Positions 56,113-64,000 of a DNA stretch of 64,000 nt are shown in pieces. Origin of the DNA: Auricularia sp. M13 (lineage: Eukaryota; Basidiomycota; Agaricomycetes; Auriculariales; Auriculariaceae); contig CM073193.1 in NCBI GenBank assembly GCA_037042915.1, positions 9,238,001-9,302,000 on the forward strand. The letters run 5' to 3'. The translations under genes and the position numbers were made by a program. Numbering within the stretch: the stretch's first letter is position 1; each line of letters starts with the position of its first letter. The notes below the pieces were generated by a model, which was not told the origin of the DNA, did not search any database, and saw only the letters and a list, made by a program, of their open reading frames with translations.

Positions 56113-57132
56113 TCATGCCGCCTCCGTCGATGGTGTCCACGGCTTGAACAACCTGTTGACCCAGGCGCGCCGCGCCGCCACACACGCTATCGACAACGGC
56201 GCAGCTGGCGCGATAAACTCGAAGCCGTGGTACCCGCCGGGCCAGACGTGCAGCTCCGCCTGGATGCCGTGCGCCCACAGCTTCTGGGCGTACGCGACGT
56301 CGTCGTCGCGGAATATGTCCGCAGAGCCGACGTCGATGAACGCGGGCGGCAGCCCGCTGAGGTCCGTCGCGCGCCCGGGCGCGGCGTAGATGCTGACGTC
56401 CGCGCCGCCGACCCGCGCGCCGAGGAGCGCCGTCCAGCCCACGACGTTGCTCTGCCGGTTCCACAGCCCGCCGGACAGCACCTGGCCGCTCGCCGCGCTC
56501 TGCATGCGGTCGTCGAGCATCGGGTAGATGAGCAGCTGCCCCAGGAGCGCCGGCCCGCCGCGGTCGCGCGCGAGCAGCGCGACGCCGGCGGCGAGGCCGC
56601 CGCCCGCGGACGGGCCGGTGATCAGGATCCGCGCGGGGTCGATCCCGAGCGCGCCGGCGTGCGCGGCGAGCCAGACCAGCGCGCAGTAGCAATCCTCCAC
56701 GGGCGCGGGGTCCGGGTGCTCCGGCGCGAGCCGGTACTCGACGCTCGCGACGACGCCGCCGACGTCCGCCGCCCACTCGAGCGCGGTCGCCGCGCCGACG
56801 AAGCGGTCGCCCAGCATCATCCCGCCGCCGTGGATGAAGTATATGCACGGCCGTCCCTGCGCCTCGGTGCGCTCGGCCGTGGGCGTGAAGATCGAGAGCA
56901 CGATCTCCCCGCCGTCCGCGCGCGGTACCGCGACCTCGTGGTGGCCGTACGGCGCCGCCACCTCCGCGAGCACTGATTCTGCGGTGATCTGGATGCCCAT
57001 GAAGCCTGCCTGCCGGAGAGCCGGCACCATGTCCACTGTGATGAAGTCCGGCAGGGGCACTTTGGCGAGCGCGGCCTCCAGCTCGGGGTCGAATGGCATG
57101 GGCACAACGGGCACGGTCGCGGTGGTCGACAT
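56113..57132 (-). CDS. HSL-type alpha/beta hydrolase (fold 3), copy 1, 339 aa
   Basis: Single exon, start MSTTATVPVVPMPFDPELE. The oxyanion motif HGGG is in IYFIHGGGMMLGDRF; the nucleophile elbow GPSAGGG carries the serine; the acid is in DVGSADIFRDDD and the histidine in GGYHGFE. VASVEYRLAPEHPDP is the usual HSL block. No signal peptide, so it is probably intracellular. Fungal members hydrolyse short- to medium-chain esters; the substrate is open. The usual GDSAGG is GPSAGG here. The gene has a close paralogue on the other strand at 61548-62594, also intronless. Confidence 0.93.
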   Translation of the reverse strand: MSTTATVPVVPMPFDPELEAALAKVPLPDFITVDMVPALRQAGFMGIQITAESVLAEVAAPYGHHEVAVPRADGGEIVLSIFTPTAERTEAQGRPCIYFIHGGGMMLGDRFVGAATALEWAADVGGVVASVEYRLAPEHPDPAPVEDCYCALVWLAAHAGALGIDPARILITGPSAGGGLAAGVALLARDRGGPALLGQLLIYPMLDDRMQSAASGQVLSGGLWNRQSNVVGWTALLGARVGGADVSIYAAPGRATDLSGLPPAFIDVGSADIFRDDDVAYAQKLWAHGIQAELHVWPGGYHGFEFIAPAAPLSIACVAARRAWVNRLFKPWTPSTEAA

Positions 57133-57841
57133 CGTACTGTATGGGCGAGAAATGCTCGATGAACCTAGCGCGCATTCCGCAGCACTTATAAGCCGTCAGA
57201 GCCACCGTTCGGCATGCAGAATCTGAAAATCAGGGTGAATCATCAGGCACTGGATCGTGGGTTGATCTCATTTTGAGCTGGTTTTTCCAAGACTATTCTG
57301 ATGTCTTCAGTGCCTTCGCGGAGAATCAAAACTATCGAGTGAGGCCCGCACGACAGTCTCCAGCCGTTGCGCGGGGAGTCCGACGAGTCATACCTAGTCC
57401 GCGAAATACAAAATTGTTATCGCGAGTCCGCTGATCGCGGTGATCCCTGTGGCGTCAGATGATGCATCACGAGAACGGTAGGCACGACTAAAACATGGAC
57501 CATACAGCACTTACAACTTACTAGCCTGAGAACACCGCATGTATATCTGGAACTGGCCACCGTCAGCGTCTGCCATCCATCTAACTCCTCGGAGCGCTTC
57601 TGTCACGCCAGAGACCCTCCTCCTGGCCACTATGTATAAATGCTCGCTGGGACGCCTTCGTCGAGGAACACAGAACGTAACAACTGTTTCATGACGAGAC
57701 CGTGACCGACCCGCGTTCTTTAATTCTACTCTACATAAATCTCTCTTGCCATACAGTAAGGCAATACAAGTGGCATCGTACACTCACGCTCAGAGTCATC
57801 GCTCCCCACCCCACCTCACCCCAACTCAAGCCAACACCCCC
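57133..57841. promoter_or_regulatory. Hydrolase 1 promoter with TATA-like box, and intergenic
   Basis: CTTATAAG at 57185-57192 lies about 53 bp upstream of the hydrolase 1 ATG. It is followed in the gene's direction by TGCTGCGGAATGC, the same arrangement as upstream of hydrolase 2. The rest, up to the F-box-like gene, holds nothing recognisable. Confidence 0.5.
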
Positions 57842-59382
57842 TCAGCGTCCCCGCATAGACGCATTGAGCGCCTGCAGCGCATCCTCCACATATGTCGTAT
57901 CGTACTCCGCATGCCGCTCCCTCTCCCGCTCGCCGCCGCACATCGCGCCATAGGGCACCGCGAAGGGGTCCACCGGCGCCCCTGGGGGGAACGGGCTCGG
58001 CACATCCGACGCACCCTTACCCGCACCATTGGATGCACCATTAGTCGCACCGTCTGGCGCACCGCCAGGCGCACCCTTCGTCGCCCCCTTCGTCGAAAAT
58101 GCCGGCCTCCACGCCTTGGCCTGGACGTCCCACCACCGCTCCGAGCAGCTGTACCTCACGGCCATCAACGACGAGGGCGCGGAGCGGAGGATGCGCGGGA
58201 TGTGCGTGGACGCGGCGATGGCGAGCTCGGCGCGCTCGGACTGGATGTCGCCGTCGTCGTAGGCGATGCGCGCGCGCAGGAGGAGCGTGCGCGTCGAGGG
58301 GAGCAGGGGGAGGATGGACTCGGCTGCGGTCGTTAGCATCTGCGGGACGGTAGGAGTTAGCTAAGTTCAATTGAGCAGACGCGTTGGGATAGGTGGCGTG
58401 TAGGAAAGCGAATGAATGGGAAGGGGGAGGGGAGGGCACAGCGACGTACGGGCAGGTAGAACGGGTGATTCGGCTCCTTGAGCGCGACCTCGACGTGCGT
58501 GATACGCGGCAGCGCAAATCCGGCCGGGAAGAATCCGCGCGCGACAGCAGCGACGCGCTGCGCGAGCCGGGTATCGAGTACGAGCGCGCGCACGGCGCCG
58601 TCGGGCAGCCGCTCGAGGTTCTCGAGCAGCGACTTGGCGTAGCCGTTCTTCAGGCCCTCGCCGCGCGCCCCCGCGTCCTCCTCGGCGAACAGCGTGCACC
58701 CGCGCGCCAGCCGCTTGCCCTGCGCGGGCTTCTCGTAGGTGTTCGCGAGCAGGTGCGCGGCGAGCCACGCGGAGCCCTGGAAGTACTCGAGCTCGGCGCC
58801 CGCACCGGGGCCGAGCGCGCTGAGCGCGCTGTAGAACGACGTGCGCTGGGGCGAGAGCGCGACGTCGCTCTGCGCGCTGGAGCTGTTCAGGCGCAGGTGG
58901 GTGAGCTGCGCGAGGTGCGTCTCGAGGAACGCGTCGCGGTGCGGTTTGCCGGTGGCGACGACGAGCGACATGCCGAGCCGGCGCAGCGCGGGGAGCGCGA
59001 CGCCGTCCAGCGCGCCCGGCGGCAGCGCCAGGTCGTCGCGCAGGACGAGCGTGTGCAGCCGCTGCGCGCTGGCGAGCGCGCGCGCCAGCACGTCGCCGAG
59101 TGTTTTCGCGCTTTTGGACGGGTAGAGCACGTCGAGCCGCTCGACCAGCCGCGCGGGGCGCTCGTAGCGCGCGACGGCGTCAAGGGCCCGGGTCGCCGTC
59201 GCGGGCGACATCGCGCGGCCGAGGACGAGGGTGCGGTACAGCCGCTGGTTGCCGCAGGACGCGAACGCGTGCGTCAGGCGCACTAGGCGCGCCAGATCGC
59301 AGCGGGTGCAGTGCTCGAATGCGTAGTCGAGGATTATGTAGACTAGGTCGTAGTTGCGGAAGACCGTCGTCGCTGCGGCCAT
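57842..59382 (-). CDS. F-box-like / leucine-rich protein, 476 aa
   Basis: Exons 59382-58450 and 58339-57842, in phase across a 110-nt intron (GTACGT..CGCAG). The start MAAATTVFRNYDLVYIILDY leads to CDLARLVRLTHAFASCGNQR and LYRTLVLGRAM, the shape of a diverged F-box without a strict consensus. Leucine-rich segments follow (LHTLVLRDDLALPPGALDG, LTHLRLNSSSAQ, ITHVEVALKEPNHPF). The second exon ends with a low-complexity Gly/Ala/Pro region. Such proteins probably act as substrate adaptors of SCF ubiquitin ligases. A 298-codon frame on the other strand at 58393-59286 is a GC-driven shadow. Confidence 0.75.
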
Positions 59383-59984
59383 TGGAGCAGCGAGCAGAGC
59401 TGAGCAGAGGAACGTTCGGGCGGCGCCAGATGCACAATCTAAGCTTTATAGCCTCCGGCGCGCGCGCGCACAACAACGCCCATTGTATTTGACCCGAACA
59501 AGAGTGCACAATAGCAGCGCATTGAAGCGTTCTTTCGCGTTCGAAGCCGGGATACGAGGACAAGAGGACAAGGGCCGGAACCAAACGGACGCCGATAAGT
59601 CCGCTCGAGAGGTTCATTCAGAACTGCATCCTGGAGGATAAGCAAATAATATTCCACAATAGAACGGAGACGGGTGGTCTCAGAGTGTGATTCAAAAATT
59701 TATTCCTCAGAATCCTCGGTTCATCTCCGCCAATTCCGGCTTTCTTCCAAACCTCCATCTCCTCCGCAGACTGGCAGCATATTACCATCGACGCAGCACA
59801 AACAACATGCAGGATATTAGTGTCTCTTTATTGGCGATGGGCGATGCTGCACATTGCTCCAAGATCCACTCTCGAGTTGCGCTCGAATCATGGCTCTAGA
59901 GCAGTTGCACCCGCAGTTTTTACCAACTGCAGTGCCTTGCGTGCGAAGCTTGCAGCTGCGAGGGTTTTTACGGGCACTGGGACC
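59383..59984. other. Intergenic, no gene seen
   Basis: Promoter side of the F-box-like gene; short frames only. Confidence 0.4.
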
Positions 59985-60632
59985 GCGCATGTCTGCCTAG
60001 GCCTGTCTCCGAGTCCTGCTCATTCTGCGCGCGCGCACTTGTCTCCGTCGCGCCATATCGCGCGCCGTTATCCCGCCCCTGCCCTTTTGCCGCGTTTCCC
60101 TGCCTGTCTTGCACCGGCTCGCATCCGCTTGCGTATCGCCTGCTCTGCCTTCCACGCTTCACAGTCTGTGCTCTCGTGCGCACGCTGCGCGCTCGGATCT
60201 GAACGCTGCGTGCCCCTAGTGCGCGTACTGGGCGACTTGTGCTCTTGCTGACGCGCGAGCGGGACTGGGAGGACGATACTGCTGGTGGCCGCGTGCGCGT
60301 TGAGGAGGTGCTAGACGGGGAGGACGGTGCGCGTGTTGATGGGCGCGGACAAAAGCGTGCGCCGTGTGAGCAGCGTCTCGTGCTCATCCTGCTCGCCCGC
60401 TTGCCCTCCCCCACCCGGAGAAGGCTGCAGAGGAGAAGATGGGAATGGGAAGGCTCAAACTGTGGTGAACGGAATAACCGCGGAGACGGGGCTGGAGGAG
60501 AAGATGCAGTCGGTGCGGTTGGACCAGAACGAGAAGGCACCTGCTGTGCGTGAGGTGGCGGCGAAGAGGGGTGTTCCGAAGATTCAACGCCTCCGAGTCG
60601 TGGGTCCGTGGGGAGCAGAAGGTAATGCATAG
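59985..60632 (+). pseudogene. Decayed partial copy of the SEC14 gene (intron 3 and 3' exon)
   Basis: The plus strand here matches the minus strand of the SEC14 gene. About 60020-60240 corresponds to the inner part of intron 3 (CGCGCACTTGTCTCCGTCGC against the related CGCGCACACTTGGCTCTGTC), about 60240-60400 to its end (GGTGCGCGTGTTGATGGGCG shared), and 60430-60600 to the last exon (VNGITAETGLEEK against VNGAAETGLEEK). The exon start with IDPSNIPTQYGG and the whole N-terminal gene are missing, so it cannot make a SEC14 protein. Orientation is opposite to the parent, about 10 kb away. Confidence 0.7.
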
Positions 60633-61547
60633 AGTTGTAAATCACAATGAGTTTACATCATTAGCTAACTTGAAGCTGTATAGTACAGGTTTCGTGACGA
60701 TATCTTCCCGTTCAAATACCGTGGGACGCAGAAACAAATTCAAGAGGGGTCATATATCCGGAACGGGAGGATAATGGCCTCCTTCTGCGCGCGCCTCTTT
60801 GAGAAGCGCGGTCAGCGGAGTGAAGTCGTCGGGCCCTAGTACGTCTGCGACGAACTCTTTGAGCCCGATGAGCTCCATCAGCCGACGAGCGCACGCTGTC
60901 GCCCAGAAGCTGGTCGTTGGCATAGTCGCGAAGGTCATTGTCGTGGTGCGGAGTCGCAGTGAATTCATGCGAGTGATCACTGATCGCGCGTGCAGCCGCA
61001 CTGGCACATTTTCCTCGAAATCTTCCTTCAATTACTGGGCGAAAAATGCAAATCTTGCTGTACCTAAATGCAGAAGATGCTATCTTACTGTCCCTGGCAC
61101 ACGGTCTCCTGCTGGAGACGGATGAGGCAGCGCTTGGAGGGTGCCTAGGCGGACGCCGGATGGTGGCTGGCCGGCCGCCGGAATGTGGCCCATGAAGAAT
61201 CTGGATACGATCAGTGTTAATCAATCGGCACTCGCACTGCGGAATCCTGACTTGACGTACAGGCTAGCATAAGAAGACCATACATATAGGCGTCTTTAAT
61301 ACGTTTTGTGGTAAAATTTTATGTACGGGACTAGCTATCTCATAAATTTCCAGCATTTGCGCCAGGAACCCGGGACTCAAAGACCGCGAGATCTGACAGG
61401 AAACTGCTGTTGCGATTCCGCTAGCTGTCAGAGCAATGAGTTCTAGATTTGACCTGCCGGCGGCCGGTTGCTCAAATGCTTATAAGGGTGCTGCGGAATG
61501 CACTCGAGCTCCCTTTCTCGCCATCGCGCATTTCTTTACAACTCGCG
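60633..61547. promoter_or_regulatory. Region upstream of hydrolase 2, with TATA-like box and a possible exon
   Basis: CTTATAAG at 61479-61486 lies about 62 bp upstream of the hydrolase 2 ATG, followed by GTGCTGCGGAATGC as in hydrolase 1. On the minus strand 60968-60750 a 72-codon frame (LMELIGLKEFVADVLGPDD) looks protein-like but has no partner exons; I do not call it a gene. Confidence 0.45.
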
Positions 61548-62594
61548 ATGTCGACCACCGTGGACGTACCTGTCGCGTCAATGCCGGTCGACCCCGAACT
61601 AGCGGCCGCGCTCGCCAAAGTGCCGCTGCCGGACCTCATCACAGTGGACATGGTACCGGCCATCCGGCAGGCTGGCTTCATGGGCATCCAGCTCACCGCT
61701 GAGTCCGTCCTCGCCGAGGTGCCTGCGCCGTACGGCCACCATGAGACCACGATAGCGCGCCCGGACGGCGGCGAGATCATTCTCTCGATCTTCACGCCCA
61801 AAGCCGTGAGCAGCGAGCCGCGGCCGTGCATATACCTCACCCACGGCGGCGGCATGGTGCTGGGCAACCGCTTCGTCGGCGCGGCTGATGCGCTGGGGTG
61901 GGCCGCCGACGTCGGCGGCGTCGTCGCGAGCGTCGAGTACCGTCTCGCGCCGGAGCACCCGGACCCTGTGCCGGTGGAGGACTGTTATGCAGGGCTCGCC
62001 TGGCTCTCCGCGCACGCCGCGGAACTCGGCATCGACCCCGACAAGGTATTGATTGCAGGCCCGTCCGCGGGCGGCGGCCTGGCCGCCGGCGTCGCGCTGC
62101 TTGCGCGCGACAGAGGCGGGCCGGCGCTGTGTGGGCAGCTACTCCTCTGCCCGATGCTGGACGACCGGTTCGAGACGGTCTCGAGCAAGCAGGTGCCGCC
62201 GAGTAGCCTTTGGGGCCGCCAGAGCAACATGACTGGCTGGACCGCGCTGCTTGGCGCGCGCGTCGGCGGCGCCGAAGTCAGCATCTATGCCGCGCCGGGG
62301 CGCGCGACGGACCTCAGCGGGCTGCCGCCCACCTTCATCGACGTCGGGTCCGCCGACATATTCCGCGATGACGATGTCGCGTATGCCCAGAAGCTATGGG
62401 CGCACGGCGTTCCGGCGGAATTGCACGTCTGGCCTGGCGGGTACCACGGATTCGAGTCTATCGCGCCAGTTGCGTCGTTATCGATAGCGTGCGTGGCTGC
62501 CCGGCGCGCCTGGATCAAGAGGTTGTTCAAGCCGTGGACGCCATCAGCGATAGCATCGCGGGCGACAGTCGGTTGCGCGAGCGGTCCCTCGTAG
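61548..62594 (+). CDS. HSL-type alpha/beta hydrolase (fold 3), copy 2, 348 aa
   Basis: Single exon. The frame is open from 61449, but ATG 61548 (MSTTVDVPVASMPVDPELA) matches the paralogue's start and lies downstream of the TATA-like box. Catalytic motifs are intact: HGGG in IYLTHGGGMVLGNRF, nucleophile elbow GPSAGGG, acid in DVGSADIFRDDD, histidine in GGYHGFE. Most of the length is nearly the same as copy 1. The C-terminus differs: after RLFKPWTPS it runs on for 14 residues (ending CASGPS) where copy 1 stops after 3 (EAA). Likely an intracellular esterase with the same or a recently diverged substrate. Confidence 0.92.
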   Translation: MSTTVDVPVASMPVDPELAAALAKVPLPDLITVDMVPAIRQAGFMGIQLTAESVLAEVPAPYGHHETTIARPDGGEIILSIFTPKAVSSEPRPCIYLTHGGGMVLGNRFVGAADALGWAADVGGVVASVEYRLAPEHPDPVPVEDCYAGLAWLSAHAAELGIDPDKVLIAGPSAGGGLAAGVALLARDRGGPALCGQLLLCPMLDDRFETVSSKQVPPSSLWGRQSNMTGWTALLGARVGGAEVSIYAAPGRATDLSGLPPTFIDVGSADIFRDDDVAYAQKLWAHGVPAELHVWPGGYHGFESIAPVASLSIACVAARRAWIKRLFKPWTPSAIASRATVGCASGPS

Positions 62595-64000
62595 CCTCGA
62601 ACTGGCCCTCTAGCATCGCATGCGCCATAATGAGATCGTGTTGCTTGTGCGCATGCTTTTTCAGAGATATCAGGAGTGACCTAAAACTAGAGAAAAAATG
62701 TGTCTATGCGAGAATCAGGCGCAAGAGCTTCAGATATCCACTGGCATGAATGGGTTCGAGCACAGAATGAAGCCGGAACCATAGCACCATTTTCCAAAGT
62801 CTCGAGGCCGAGTGAGGAAGCGGACAAAGGTCATTTGTTTTGAAGTCGGAAGCCGCAAAACCCTCTGGGTTCGCTGCACGCGCAGGTGGAGGAAAGGCAA
62901 AAGGGCGGAACGGAGTTCGAAATTCAAACGCCTCTTGAGCCTGTACTTTTCTTTCTGCGCCGATTGTTCTGAGAACAACGAGACGACTGGCCATATTCCT
63001 ATGCATTTTCTGGCTAGCTTGGTCCTTGCCTGCCGGCGACAATCCGACGGAGTCTATTGAATCCACGTGTGCTACGGAAAAATATGTAGTACTGTGTGAA
63101 TGTTCCTGTCACCGCACCCGGCACAGGATCCGCTCTGCTTGGTCCAGATCTACAGGGCCGCAGCGCATTTTCCTCCGTATACAATCGCCCGACTGTATGA
63201 ATAAAGCTTCGACTGCAACTGGGCTGTCAGAGCTCAGTTCTATCAAGTACGCCTGCTGCTTACTGCCGTTCACGTTACTTACAATCAAACTTACAATCTA
63301 ATACAACCAAAGGGATGCTCTTCTTGGCTCCAGGGTACAGCTTAGGCACCGGCTCCGATCTGCGCTCTTCCGTGTTCCTCTACCTCCGCTCCACACAGCG
63401 CGCTCCCAAGGCTCTTTCGCGCAACCGAGGTATTGCGAGCGACATCAGTCTACATGCCCGCTGGCATGCTTCTCAGCCGTATTCTTGCACACGGCATTCC
63501 CAAGGAGGCATTCAACGGAAGCACTTTGCGTGTCAATTGGCATCGGCTCAGGCACACCAGCCCTCTATCGATACCTCCTGCATTCCCATCAGTTTCACCT
63601 GCTTCTGCTTTATCATTCTTACTGCGCTCACATCAGTGTCAGTGCCAGTGTGTGCGCGAGAACTACTTGATGGGGTTCTGTGTCTATTCTGACTGCCAAC
63701 TCGTCCCGCAGGCACTGCCAGCTAATCCGAGCGCCTGCGGGACACTGCACGGCCTCAGCAGCGTGATCTTTAAAAGGTTCGCGGGCATGAAGCCGAGGGC
63801 CTGCTCTGCTCCCACTCCAATTCGCTGGCCTTTGTAGATGGATCCCGCAGCTGCTGCCCTTGCTGCCTTGAAACCCGTCTTTGGGGCGCTACACCGCGGG
63901 CAAGTGGTGCATGTGCGTCTAGTGCTCGCCCTCCCTCGGCTTTGTGCTGACTCTCGCCTCTGCGTACGTAGTATACGCATGGTAAGATCGTACTTTCCCG
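62595..64000. other. No confident gene; possible 5' exon at 63838
   Basis: Short frames only. At 63838-63914 a frame MDPAAAALAALKPVFGALHR..VVH precedes GTGCGT, and 63971-63980 (TATACGCATG before GTAAGA) resembles the 10-nt microexon of the DUF6533 genes. The phases do not fit that model as they stand and the window ends, so this is only a hint of another DUF6533 gene running off the edge. Confidence 0.3.

Noticed and set aside
56032-56976. A 314-codon plus-strand frame
   Set aside because: Antisense shadow of hydrolase 1 in GC-rich coding sequence.
58393-59286. A 297-codon plus-strand frame
   Set aside because: Antisense shadow of the F-box-like gene exon 1; composition is Arg/Ala/Glu without domain signal.
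49946-62594. One large inverted duplication containing SEC14 and hydrolase
   Set aside because: The order of the two copied parts is not what a single inverted duplication gives, and no DUF6533 copy lies between the copies.
1-64000. CRISPR arrays, rRNA, bacterial-type operons
   Set aside because: The tandem repeats are not spacer-separated short palindromic repeats, and the gene structure is eukaryotic throughout.

Overview
This window is nuclear DNA from a filamentous basidiomycete, most likely an Agaricomycete of the wood-decay type. Genes are split by many short GT..AG introns (mostly 41-80 nt) with CTGAC/CTAAC-like branch points. The families seen are those expanded in such fungi: DUF6533 membrane proteins, F-box proteins with coiled-coil N-termini, a WD40 protein, a CE16-type acetylesterase, and a CxC5/CxC6 protein of KDZ transposon type. 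There are no operons, ribosome binding sites, rRNA or CRISPR. I rebuilt exon structures by hand and checked that every splice phase agrees; where one does not, I say so.

Layout. 0-1.1 kb: 3' part of a WD40 protein with a C-terminal membrane segment. 1.2-2.4 kb: composite repeat. 2.9-5.2 kb: two divergent paralogues of an unassigned family. 5.5-8.7 kb: a C2H2 zinc-finger regulator and a RING-like protein. 9.3-18 kb: a repeat-rich block with an F-box gene, a 498-bp higher-order tandem array, a membrane protein gene with internal repeats, and a GC-rich minisatellite present as two inverted copies about 8 kb apart. 19.8-26.2 kb: an unassigned gene, a homeodomain regulator and a short-chain dehydrogenase with an apparent 1-nt frameshift. 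26.2-30.9 kb: about 4.6 kb without a recognisable gene. 30.9-33.1 kb: a CxC5/CxC6 protein. 33.9-41.5 kb: a SAP-like nuclear protein (8 exons), an unassigned 5-exon gene, a secreted GDSL/CE16 esterase and a GPI-type Ser/Pro-rich protein. 42.2-55.1 kb: three 13-exon DUF6533 paralogues around a SEC14 gene; one carries a hAT-like miniature transposon in intron 1. 56.1-62.6 kb: two closely related HSL-type alpha/beta hydrolases on opposite strands, an F-box-like gene and a decayed copy of the SEC14 3' end. 62.6-64 kb: no confident gene.

The genes do not form an evident pathway. The window looks like a duplication-prone accessory region: tandem and dispersed paralogues (DUF6533 x3, hydrolase x2, divergent pair x2, partial SEC14 copy), satellite-like arrays and transposon traces sit among conserved regulators.
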